A stretch of DNA of 44,866 bases, from contig CAJKNM010000007.1 of assembly GCA_905201285.1 (NCBI GenBank), positions 1 through 44,866 on the forward strand. The letters are read 5' to 3'. This DNA is from an uncultured Eubacteriales bacterium. GTDB lineage: Bacteria > Bacillota > Clostridia > Monoglobales > Monoglobaceae. Position 1 is the stretch's first letter; the number at the start of each line of letters is the position of its first letter. The notes beneath the pieces were generated by a model. That model ran no database searches and had not been told where the DNA came from. It saw only the letters and a list, made by a program, of their open reading frames with translations. The translations under genes were made by a program, and so were the position numbers. Shown piece by piece: positions 16,659-23,918 of the stretch.

Positions 16659-19289
16659 CTAATATTTCACATTTTCGATTTTTAAACCATCAAGCATATC
16701 CTTCAGCGGAACATATAACCGTCCGTCTCTTTCACCGACAACCGCGCCGGCTTCGATTTCAGAGCCGCTCGATGTATAAATTATATTGCTTCCTTCTTTT
16801 AAATACACGTCTCTGCCTTTATACGAAGCCGAAACAGAATCGTTTTCTGCGTCATATCTCACGCTTCCGCCGAGAAATTCCATAAACGCCTTAAGTGGCG
16901 TGGTTATAACCCCGTTTTCGGATTTTATTATGTTCAGCGTGGTTTTGTTTCCGTCCGCTTCAAGTGCCAGTCTCTCGCCGCCGGTCTGTTCATCACCTGT
17001 CTGTTCACCGTCTGACGGTTCGGTATTTTCAGGCACGTAATCATAAACCAGCTTTGCCGTTCCCCATTTATCGGATGAAATGTGTGTGTTATCGCTGTTG
17101 TCACAGAACTTTCTGATACTTCTTCTCTCTCCGCTTGCGTCTATGTGATCCGTTATCTGTGCGTCAAAGCCGAGTATATTACCTTCGGCATTTTTGACAA
17201 GCGTCATCGGAAAGGCAAATTCCATATTATAGCCGTCATCGGTCTTTATCATTGCCGCGTCAAAATAATCTTCCGCCGGAGACCCTCCGTGCTTACCTGA
17301 CTTACCGCCATCTATTGTGTACCTGAGCTGATTTTCTCCCGTTCCATAGCCACCTCTCGAATTCTTTTCGCTTATATATACCTCAACATTATCCTTATAA
17401 TATGAAGTCGGATTTTCGGCGTTGAGAATATCATCCTTGACCTCGGCATAAACATAAAAGTTATTTTCATCCCACATACATCTGACTATTCCGGTTGCGC
17501 CTTCGTCCTTTGACCCCTCGGTCTGACGGTCAATCGCCGCGGCCTCGGTTTTATTCCACATTTCGTCAAGCTTTCCGTCAATCTTCGGCGTTCCGTATGC
17601 CGCCTGTATCTCACGCTCTGTCCAGCCATTAGGATCTATCGTCTTTACAACATCATCCATACTCCAGCGCGGCTCTTTCTTTTCAAAATCGAAAAGTCTG
17701 AAAAACGCAGGGTACGGCTCATTATTATAATCGAAAAGCAGAGCGTTACCGCCTGAGTCCTGTGCTCTCCAGCTGGTATTATCCGTCACATTCCAGAATG
17801 TCACAAATTCAATTATGTCCGAATACTCGCGAAGCAAGTCGAAAATCGTCGCATATTTTTTTGCTTGAAGTTCTTCTCTTGCCGCACGGTCAAGCGTGGT
17901 TGTTTCATTTTTAAGGTCCGCCGCGACCGCCGCCGCACTCAAGCCCAAATCAAGCTCGGTTATAGCAACGGGAAGTCCTATCTCCTTTGCGTCAATGAGC
18001 ATAGCCTCGATACTGTTTTCTCTGTCATGCTCGACATATATCGGCGTGTTATAACCCCAGTGCCCTTGCTCGCCCAAAATCAGGCTTTCTTTCGGAACAC
18101 CCTTTGCGAGTATCCGCGGAATTATCCCCTTCCAGATTATATCTCTTTTATCCTTGTTAGCAAGCTCGTTATCAAGATAGAGCAGCTTTGCGTCGGGGTC
18201 GGCTTCATGTGCCCATTTAAAACAGTCGGCTATAAAGCTCTCAAACTTATCGCTGTCAAGACCGAAAACCTTAAATTCGTTCATATAAGGACGGTATACA
18301 CCGCCGTCTATCAGCTCGTTTACGACATCATAATATTTGATTTTTCCCTTATAGTGTCCTACAACCGTCTTGATGTGTTTTTCATAGCGTTTTCTCAAAA
18401 CCTCTTCCGTTACTTCTCCGCCGCCCGGCTGAACGAACACCCATTTCGGTGTGTTTATATAATAAAACAACGCGTGAAGTCTGACAGACATATTGTTTTC
18501 AAATCCGAAATCAAAAATTTTATCCGCCCATTGGAAGGTAAAGTTTCCCTCCTTACCCTGAAGTCCCTGAAAACGGCTCTGGTTCTCGGATGTAATGGTG
18601 TTGAACTGTGTTTTAAGAAGTTCGGGATATTTTTCTATATCAAATAACTCCGACGCGGCACCTATTTCAAAGTAATCCTTATATGCCTCCTTCAATGACG
18701 GAAGTGATGAATAGTCAAACTCTGATTTCTCGGTATTTTTTATTCTTGTTCCCGTGAAGTTCACATACGGCTGTTCTCTTATCTCTATTTTTGAAATGTA
18801 CTGTTTGGAATCTGTTGTATTGGTATCAAAGACAATTTTTAAGAACTTATTATCCTTTAATACCTCGGGGTCGGTATAGATACGACCCTTTCCGTTTTGA
18901 CTATGACGATGTTCTATATACTTATCTTTTGTGTAAGTCTTCCCGTCTTGTGAATAATAAAAGCTCATCTTTGCGCCGCTTTCCGCGTCGCCGTAAAGAT
19001 AGACCGTGAAAGACCCTATGACAAACGGCGCTTCATAAACTATTTCGCTTCCCTCCGAAGCGGAAATTACGCTTAGTGCACTCTCATTCTTCCCATAAGC
19101 TTTTGGGTCCATATTGACAATTTGAAGTTCTTTTGAATAACTTTTCATTTTAGAAAAATCGTTTAAATCATCCGTTATTATTTTGTATTCCGAACGGGCG
19201 TCCGCCCCCTCGGCCGCAAAACAGCCGAGGGGCAAACACATAACCGTCATACAAAGAATCAAAAATGCAAATATAAATTTTGTTTTCAA
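16659..19289 (-). CDS. Secreted multidomain GH10 glycoside hydrolase with CBM9
   Basis: Translation begins at a TTG placed eight bases after GGGAGG. Domains of the 876 residues: signal peptide (1-26), shared N-terminal module (about 36-172), GH10 barrel (about 195-545), CBM9 (about 561-750, from PKIDGKLDEMW), a Gly/Thr/Glu linker and a C-terminal domain like the copper-amine-oxidase N-terminal fold (about 772-876). Acid/base Glu325 lies in DVVNELIDGG and nucleophile Glu445 in AITELDLGL. The cleft motif is ENQSRF instead of ENxMKW and the HTLVWH strand reads HALFYY, so the enzyme departs from typical xylanases. CBM9 usually binds xylan or cellulose chain ends. There is no SLH domain; the last domain may provide surface attachment. 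Confidence 0.88.
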   Translation of the reverse strand: MKTKFIFAFLILCMTVMCLPLGCFAAEGADARSEYKIITDDLNDFSKMKSYSKELQIVNMDPKAYGKNESALSVISASEGSEIVYEAPFVIGSFTVYLYGDAESGAKMSFYYSQDGKTYTKDKYIEHRHSQNGKGRIYTDPEVLKDNKFLKIVFDTNTTDSKQYISKIEIREQPYVNFTGTRIKNTEKSEFDYSSLPSLKEAYKDYFEIGAASELFDIEKYPELLKTQFNTITSENQSRFQGLQGKEGNFTFQWADKIFDFGFENNMSVRLHALFYYINTPKWVFVQPGGGEVTEEVLRKRYEKHIKTVVGHYKGKIKYYDVVNELIDGGVYRPYMNEFKVFGLDSDKFESFIADCFKWAHEADPDAKLLYLDNELANKDKRDIIWKGIIPRILAKGVPKESLILGEQGHWGYNTPIYVEHDRENSIEAMLIDAKEIGLPVAITELDLGLSAAAVAADLKNETTTLDRAAREELQAKKYATIFDLLREYSDIIEFVTFWNVTDNTSWRAQDSGGNALLFDYNNEPYPAFFRLFDFEKKEPRWSMDDVVKTIDPNGWTEREIQAAYGTPKIDGKLDEMWNKTEAAAIDRQTEGSKDEGATGIVRCMWDENNFYVYAEVKDDILNAENPTSYYKDNVEVYISEKNSRGGYGTGENQLRYTIDGGKSGKHGGSPAEDYFDAAMIKTDDGYNMEFAFPMTLVKNAEGNILGFDAQITDHIDASGERRSIRKFCDNSDNTHISSDKWGTAKLVYDYVPENTEPSDGEQTGDEQTGGERLALEADGNKTTLNIIKSENGVITTPLKAFMEFLGGSVRYDAENDSVSASYKGRDVYLKEGSNIIYTSSGSEIEAGAVVGERDGRLYVPLKDMLDGLKIENVKY

Positions 19290-19316
19290 TAAATTTACCT
19301 CCCGATTCTCAATACT

Positions 19317-20933
19317 TTATTTTTTGCTATCAAGCTCGACCTGTCTTGCTTTGGCTTCCTTGTGATACTCTGACTTGATCTTATCAACCTTATCATAGCC
19401 GAGCGCATAGACATCGTCTATCATCTTCCTGTATTCGGATATAGCGGTATTCTCATCCTTTGCGGTCAGGAACTTCGCACGCGCCTTTTCTATAACCGTA
19501 TTTGCCTGAGTCTGAATAACACCCTCATCTGAATTCGGGTCTATCGATCTCATAAGCGAAAGATACATATAATCGGTCGATGCCGACTCATTCGCAAGGG
19601 GTCTGTCCTCTCTGTCCTCAACAGTCTGTTCTACATTAGGCGCCGGAAGAACCTTGTCATACTGATAGTGGAACAGTCTGTATGAAAATATACCTGTCTC
19701 ATTGGTAAAGTTTTCTTCTTTTGAACGCTTCGCGTGTTCATCTGTCTGCTGTATTGTATGATCGTCGATTCTGACCCAATCTCTTCCTTCCTTACCATAA
19801 TCCATAAGACGATTGCCCTCGGGGCTCCACATATAACGCATAAACTTCAGGCATTCCTCCGGGTGCTTGCTTCCTCTCGGAATAAATGTTGTTGTCCAGC
19901 CCTTTCTCTGTACATCTGTCAGGCAGGTCTTTTGTCCATATGCGTTCATAGGTTCAATCGCCTTATATCTCACATTCGGATAAGATTTTTGAAGAGCCTT
20001 GTTTACGCTTGTCAGACCGTCGAACTTCCAAAGCACAACAAATGACAAGCCCTGAGACAAATCTTCCTCAACCTGATCCTGTTTCTTTACAAACGCTTCG
20101 GGGTCGGTAAGTCCTGCCTTGTTGAGCTTAACCATATACTTTAAAAATTCCTCATACTTCGGATCCTTCCAGTATTCGTAATAGTTGTCGTTTTCATCTA
20201 TGTAGAAGTCGTGAATACCGAATGCCTTCTGTAAATATCCGGCAGACCAAAACTGAGGATAAAGACAGAGTGGTATAGTCTTTTTACCGTTGATTTCAGG
20301 ATACTTCTCTTTGAACTTTACAAGTGCATTATAGAAACCGTCGGGCGTACTCATATCAGGCTCGCCGAGTTCTTCGTATATATCGCTTCTGACCAAAAAT
20401 GTACAGGTGTTTAAATCGTTCTTTTCCTCAATCTGCCAGTCGGCTTTAAGCCACGAGGGCAAGCCATAAAGAACTCCGTCAATCGGCTGTGCACCGTATG
20501 TCCACACGCTGTCGGGAATCTCACTTTTCATCTCGGGACAATACTTGTTAATAAGCTCCTCAAGCGGATAAATCGCGTTATTTTTAACCATCTGGTCAAT
20601 CTGTTGCTCGCTCGACTGAAAGGTCATCATATCGGGCATATCTCCCGTTGCCATCATAAGGTTTACCTTTTCAAGTCCCGAACCTGTCGGAATTGTTACA
20701 TTAGGTTTAACTCCGGTCTTTTCAACCACCTCTTTAAGAACCTCGGCCGTATTCCATAAATCCGGAGACGAGTCCCACTGTGACATATTAATAAACCAAT
20801 CAACCGTCACGCCGTCCGCCGCCTTCCACTTGTCGCCCGAATTTCCTTTACTGCTCTTTTTGCATGCGGTAAAGCCTGTCACCAAAAGAGTGCACGCAAG
20901 CGCTCCACATACTGCTCTTCCAACTTTCTTCAT
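19317..20933 (-). CDS. Extracellular sugar-binding lipoprotein of an LplA-type ABC importer
   Basis: This 538-residue solute-binding protein has a lipoprotein signal peptide (lipobox VTGFTAC, modified Cys24) and a Ser/Gly/Lys tether. The body belongs to family 1 extracellular binding proteins, of the long LplA/YtcQ type used for plant cell-wall oligosaccharides. Its gene follows two matching permease genes (34-base gap) and precedes the GH10 gene by 27 bases, so enzyme and importer are made together. AGGAGG lies eight bases before the ATG. By analogy with Paenibacillus aldouronate clusters it may bind xylan-derived oligosaccharides, but the ligand is not shown by sequence. Confidence 0.9.
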   Translation of the reverse strand: MKKVGRAVCGALACTLLVTGFTACKKSSKGNSGDKWKAADGVTVDWFINMSQWDSSPDLWNTAEVLKEVVEKTGVKPNVTIPTGSGLEKVNLMMATGDMPDMMTFQSSEQQIDQMVKNNAIYPLEELINKYCPEMKSEIPDSVWTYGAQPIDGVLYGLPSWLKADWQIEEKNDLNTCTFLVRSDIYEELGEPDMSTPDGFYNALVKFKEKYPEINGKKTIPLCLYPQFWSAGYLQKAFGIHDFYIDENDNYYEYWKDPKYEEFLKYMVKLNKAGLTDPEAFVKKQDQVEEDLSQGLSFVVLWKFDGLTSVNKALQKSYPNVRYKAIEPMNAYGQKTCLTDVQRKGWTTTFIPRGSKHPEECLKFMRYMWSPEGNRLMDYGKEGRDWVRIDDHTIQQTDEHAKRSKEENFTNETGIFSYRLFHYQYDKVLPAPNVEQTVEDREDRPLANESASTDYMYLSLMRSIDPNSDEGVIQTQANTVIEKARAKFLTAKDENTAISEYRKMIDDVYALGYDKVDKIKSEYHKEAKARQVELDSKK

Positions 20934-20967
20934 TTCATAATCCTCCTGTTTATTAAAATTTTAATTA

Positions 20968-21894
20968 TTATTCCTTTACCGAACCTATAAGAACGCCCTT
21001 AACAAAATATTTCTGAAGGAAGGGGTAAATCAGTATGATAGGTCCTGTCGCTATAACCATCGTCGCATATCGGATAGACTCGGGAGTCACCTCAATCGTC
21101 TTGCCTCCGGTCACCTGAGACGCCACATCCTTGGCGTTCTGCGCCGCCTGACTCTGGTTAATAATCCTCATAAGTATCGTCTGAAGCGGCATCAGCTTAT
21201 CGTTATTTATGTAAATAAAAGCATCAAACCATGAATTCCAATGGCCCACCCCGGTAAATAGTGCAATCGCCGCAAAGCACGACATTGAAAGCGGAACCAT
21301 AATCTGAAAGAATATTCTATAGTCGCCGCAGCCGTCAATCTTTGCCGCTTCCTCAAGTGAATCCGGAATTCCATGATAAAACGACTTCATTATAAGCATA
21401 TCCCACACGCTGATAAGGCCGGGTATAATGTAAACCCAAAAGGTATTTGTCAGGTGCAGAGTTCTCATCAGGATAAACGTCGGAATAAGTCCGCCGCTGA
21501 AAAACATCGGTATAGTACAGAAGATTGTGTACCACTTACGTCCGATAAGATTTTTCTTTGACATTCCATAAGCAAATATACCCGTGCATATCAAGTGTGA
21601 AAGTGTACCGATAACCGTTCTCGCAATTGTGATTCCGTATGATGCAAAAATCTGACTGTCACTTAAAACCTTTTTATAGTTGCTGATTGAAAATGACCTC
21701 GGCCAGAAGTATATTCCTCCGCGCATCGCGTCATACGGATCGTTAAGAGATATAACCAAAATGTTTATAAACGGATAAACAAACATTATCGTAAGCAAAA
21801 TAAACAACAATGTATTGGCCACGTCAAATACGTTTTCTCCGAACGACCTTTTCATAAACGCTGGTCTTGAATCTTTTAAAGCTTTTGTTTTCAA
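20968..21894 (-). CDS. ABC sugar permease, LplC/YtcP type
   Basis: This is a 308-residue inner-membrane permease with six predicted transmembrane segments and the EAA loop EEAAKIDGCGDYRIFF, which docks on the ATPase. The length and C-terminus (YPFLQKYFVKGVLIGSVKE) match the MalG-like CUT1 group. The start is a TTG eight bases after GGGGG. It pairs with the permease gene 13 bases upstream to form the membrane channel. No ATP-binding subunit is encoded in the window, which is usual for this subgroup; a shared MsmX-like ATPase elsewhere is expected. Confidence 0.9.
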   Translation of the reverse strand: MKTKALKDSRPAFMKRSFGENVFDVANTLLFILLTIMFVYPFINILVISLNDPYDAMRGGIYFWPRSFSISNYKKVLSDSQIFASYGITIARTVIGTLSHLICTGIFAYGMSKKNLIGRKWYTIFCTIPMFFSGGLIPTFILMRTLHLTNTFWVYIIPGLISVWDMLIMKSFYHGIPDSLEEAAKIDGCGDYRIFFQIMVPLSMSCFAAIALFTGVGHWNSWFDAFIYINNDKLMPLQTILMRIINQSQAAQNAKDVASQVTGGKTIEVTPESIRYATMVIATGPIILIYPFLQKYFVKGVLIGSVKE

Positions 21895-21907
21895 TGTTTT
21901 GTCCCCC

Positions 21908-22864
21908 TTACCACAAGCTGTTTTCCGTCACTCTTCTCGATATCCAGTTTGCCATCAGCATAAGTGTGATGTTTACCACCGATGTGAACAATCCGATAGC
22001 CGCAGCGAACGAATATCTTCCCTGACTCAGACCCATTGTATAGCTGTATGTACTCAGCGTCTCGCCAACATCGTATGTAATCGGGTTTCTGAGAAGGAAT
22101 ATATCGTCAAAGCCCGAACCGGTAAGCATACCACTTATAGCAAATATCATATAAATAACAACAACCGGCATAATACTCGGCAGAGTAACCGAAATCATTC
22201 TTCTGAATCTGCCTGCTCCGTCAATCGTTGCCGCTTCATATAGCGTCTGATCAACGCCGCTTATCGCCGCACAGTATATGATAGAACCCCAGCCTATTCC
22301 CTGCCAGCAATGCAGAATAACCAGAATCGGCCAGAAATACTTCGGGTCGCTCAGATAATTAACCGGTTCTTTTATAATATGAAGTCCCATAAGTATGTCG
22401 TTAAACAAACCGCCGTTTGCCGAACAGAACTTTGAGACCATACCTACCACTACAACTATCGAAACAAAGTGAGGCAGATACGATACGCTCTGCGCAAACT
22501 TTTTGAACCTGAGCGATAAAAGCTCGTTTAACAAAAGAGCAAAGATAATCGGTCCGGGAAATCCGAACAGGGTTTTCAGCATACTTATTCCTATAGTATT
22601 TTTAAACAACAGCCCTATGTTCGGCTCGTTAAAAAAAGTTTTAAAATGTTTTAGCCCAACCCAGGGGGTTCCCATAATCCCCGAATAGAAGTTATAGTCC
22701 TTAAAGGCAATTATTACACCGTACATAGGGATATAACTGAATATGAAAATAAAAATCAATCCCGGAATAACCATCGATTGAAGCGCCCATTGATGTTTAA
22801 ACCTCTTTAACCCGTCCGTGAAGCCGCTTTTCTTCTTTTTCCTTGCATTAACATTGTCATTCAC
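21908..22864 (-). CDS. ABC sugar permease, LplB/YteP type
   Basis: This is the first gene of the large operon. It has about 318 residues, six transmembrane segments, a basic N-terminus (RKKKKSG) and the EAA loop YEAATIDGAGRFRRMI of CUT1 permeases. Two in-frame GTG codons can start it. The one at 22862-22864 lies 11 bases after AAAGG and is preferred; the one at 22871-22873 would be only two bases from that site. It forms the importer channel with the next permease. The GTG start and modest ribosome site suggest lower translation than the downstream binding protein. Confidence 0.88.
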   Translation of the reverse strand: MNDNVNARKKKKSGFTDGLKRFKHQWALQSMVIPGLIFIFIFSYIPMYGVIIAFKDYNFYSGIMGTPWVGLKHFKTFFNEPNIGLLFKNTIGISMLKTLFGFPGPIIFALLLNELLSLRFKKFAQSVSYLPHFVSIVVVVGMVSKFCSANGGLFNDILMGLHIIKEPVNYLSDPKYFWPILVILHCWQGIGWGSIIYCAAISGVDQTLYEAATIDGAGRFRRMISVTLPSIMPVVVIYMIFAISGMLTGSGFDDIFLLRNPITYDVGETLSTYSYTMGLSQGRYSFAAAIGLFTSVVNITLMLMANWISRRVTENSLW

Positions 22865-22961
22865 TTGTTCCACAACCTTTCAAGCCAAATTTTTCTCAAT
22901 AATGATAAAGTGTTGTGTTTTAAAACAAGACCTCATCATTTTGATTCAGTTATAAATTTGC

Positions 22962-22991
22962 AGTATAATAAATATATTGCACAAATTTCAA
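22962..22991 (-). promoter_or_regulatory. Possible promoter P2 of the glycan operon
   Basis: On the minus strand TTGAAA (22986-22991) and TATACT (22962-22967) are separated by 18 bases, about 90 bases before the first permease gene. It is weaker in spacing than the promoter just upstream. Confidence 0.4.
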
Positions 22992-23006
22992 GAACTTTAT
23001 AAACTA

Positions 23007-23035
23007 ATTATAGATAATTTTAAAACTTATTTCAA
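23007..23035 (-). promoter_or_regulatory. Promoter P1 of the glycan operon
   Basis: On the minus strand TTGAAA (23030-23035) and TATAAT (23007-23012) are separated by exactly 17 bases, about 140 bases before the first permease start. The interval between 22874 and 23192 holds these promoters in very AT-rich DNA and no gene. A binding site for the YesN-type regulator would be expected just upstream, but none can be recognised by eye. Confidence 0.6.
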
Positions 23036-23192
23036 TCTGAAATTTTGCACTATAATATGAATTTTTTTACCTCACCGTAAAATTTATAATTTTTTCAGCA
23101 TTACCATTTTGTGGCCTCAATCCGACTTACAATCAATTCAGGAATATATTCGCCACTCCCGATCCGTTCAAGCCTTACTGCACCTGTCAAAC

Positions 23193-23234
23193 AAAAAACC
23201 TGCAAGCCGCTTATATCAAGTGCTTGCAGGTTTT
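23193..23234 (-). terminator. Intrinsic terminator of the GH4 operon
   Basis: A 12-bp stem (AAACCTGCAAGC at 23196-23207 with GCTTGCAGGTTT at 23222-23233) is followed on the minus strand by a run of T residues. It lies about 22 bases after the stop of the small frameshifted gene, which supports that gene being real. Confidence 0.8.
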
Positions 23235-23255
23235 ATATTATCGCACCTCACAGTT

Positions 23256-23515
23256 TTACTTCAAATTCAAACATTCAACCATTACTCTTTTATTCTTACA
23301 ATTTTCAAAGAAAAGCGAAATATCAGATTCACAGGAGAATTTGATTTTCTTCTCTTCATTCGACAAGAGAGTAAAATATGCAGTATCACAAATTATAGAA
23401 TAGTCATCACATTTCGGATATATGAAAAATGCACTTGGCTTTTTTGCAAAAGACCAAGTGCATCACCGCTGATTAATTCAACCAACTTCATTTCATGTTC
23501 ATTCAACCATATCAT
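23256..23515 (-). pseudogene. Small hypothetical gene broken by a 1-base frameshift in an A tract
   Basis: An ATG at 23513-23515 with GGAG ten bases upstream opens a frame (MIWLNEHEMKLVEL...) that stops at 23393 after 40 codons. The -1 frame, open across the same stretch, continues to a TAA at 23256-23258 (ending NKRVMVECLNLK), just before a terminator. The frames join neatly at a run of six A residues (plus-strand T tract 23440-23445). One extra A would give an intact 86-residue protein reading GLLQKKPSAFFIYPK across the junction. The protein is not recognised; it is Cys- and Phe-rich in its second half. The break may be a real mutation, slippage-based switching or a sequencing error. Confidence 0.55.
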
Positions 23516-23592
23516 GCTTTATTATCTCCATTTACTTTATATTGGAGATTACTCCCACTCACACAGTTGAACATACAACCTCACAAATATAC

Positions 23593-23880
23593 TTAGCGAA
23601 TGTATTTTTCAAATGCTTCTATCCATGCATTTTTTATAATGCAGTGCCCCGGAGCATTGGGATGTACCCCGTCATAGCTCCAGTATTCGACCGGCGCATA
23701 TTTGAGCATTTCATCGAACTTTTCTTGCAAAGGAACAAAAACAGCATCATTCTCATCAGCAACTCTTTTGGCAATCTGTGCAAGCTTTTTAACGCCGCCG
23801 ATATATGCATCGGGATTTTGCATTGCCGCGCTTCCCTTCATTTCAAATCGGTCGGAACTTTCAATAATTCTTTTATAACA
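23593..23880 (-). pseudogene. C-terminal remnant of an SGNH/GDSL hydrolase
   Basis: About 90 residues match the end of SGNH esterases, including the C-terminal catalytic Asp/His motif YDGVHPNAPGH. The N-terminal GDS serine block and the Gly and Asn blocks are absent. A strong ribosome site (GGAGGAAGGAGAGG) lies directly upstream, 30-45 bases after the GH4 gene, but no start codon in the right frame follows it. The likely history is an internal deletion that removed most of a roughly 200-residue esterase gene. The ATG at 23839-23841 would give only an 82-residue fragment that cannot be a working esterase. Family members of this type deacetylate plant polysaccharides. Confidence 0.7.
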
Positions 23881-23918
23881 ACACCTCTCCTTCCTCCGCC
23901 GGTAAATATGTTTCCTCG

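Noticed and set aside
17865..18647. 260-codon open frame opposite the GH10 gene
   Set aside because: It lies wholly antisense to a conserved GH10 domain with intact catalytic motifs; composition is that of a reverse-complement shadow.
23427..23462. Hairpin ATGCACTTGG...CCAAGTGCAT as a terminator or RNA gene
   Set aside because: The palindrome falls inside the small frameshifted gene and has no T run after it; it may instead be linked to the frameshift, but nothing proves that.
23109..23570. 153-codon plus-strand open frame
   Set aside because: It is the shadow of the minus-strand small gene and its terminator; it has no ribosome site and crosses a strong terminator hairpin.
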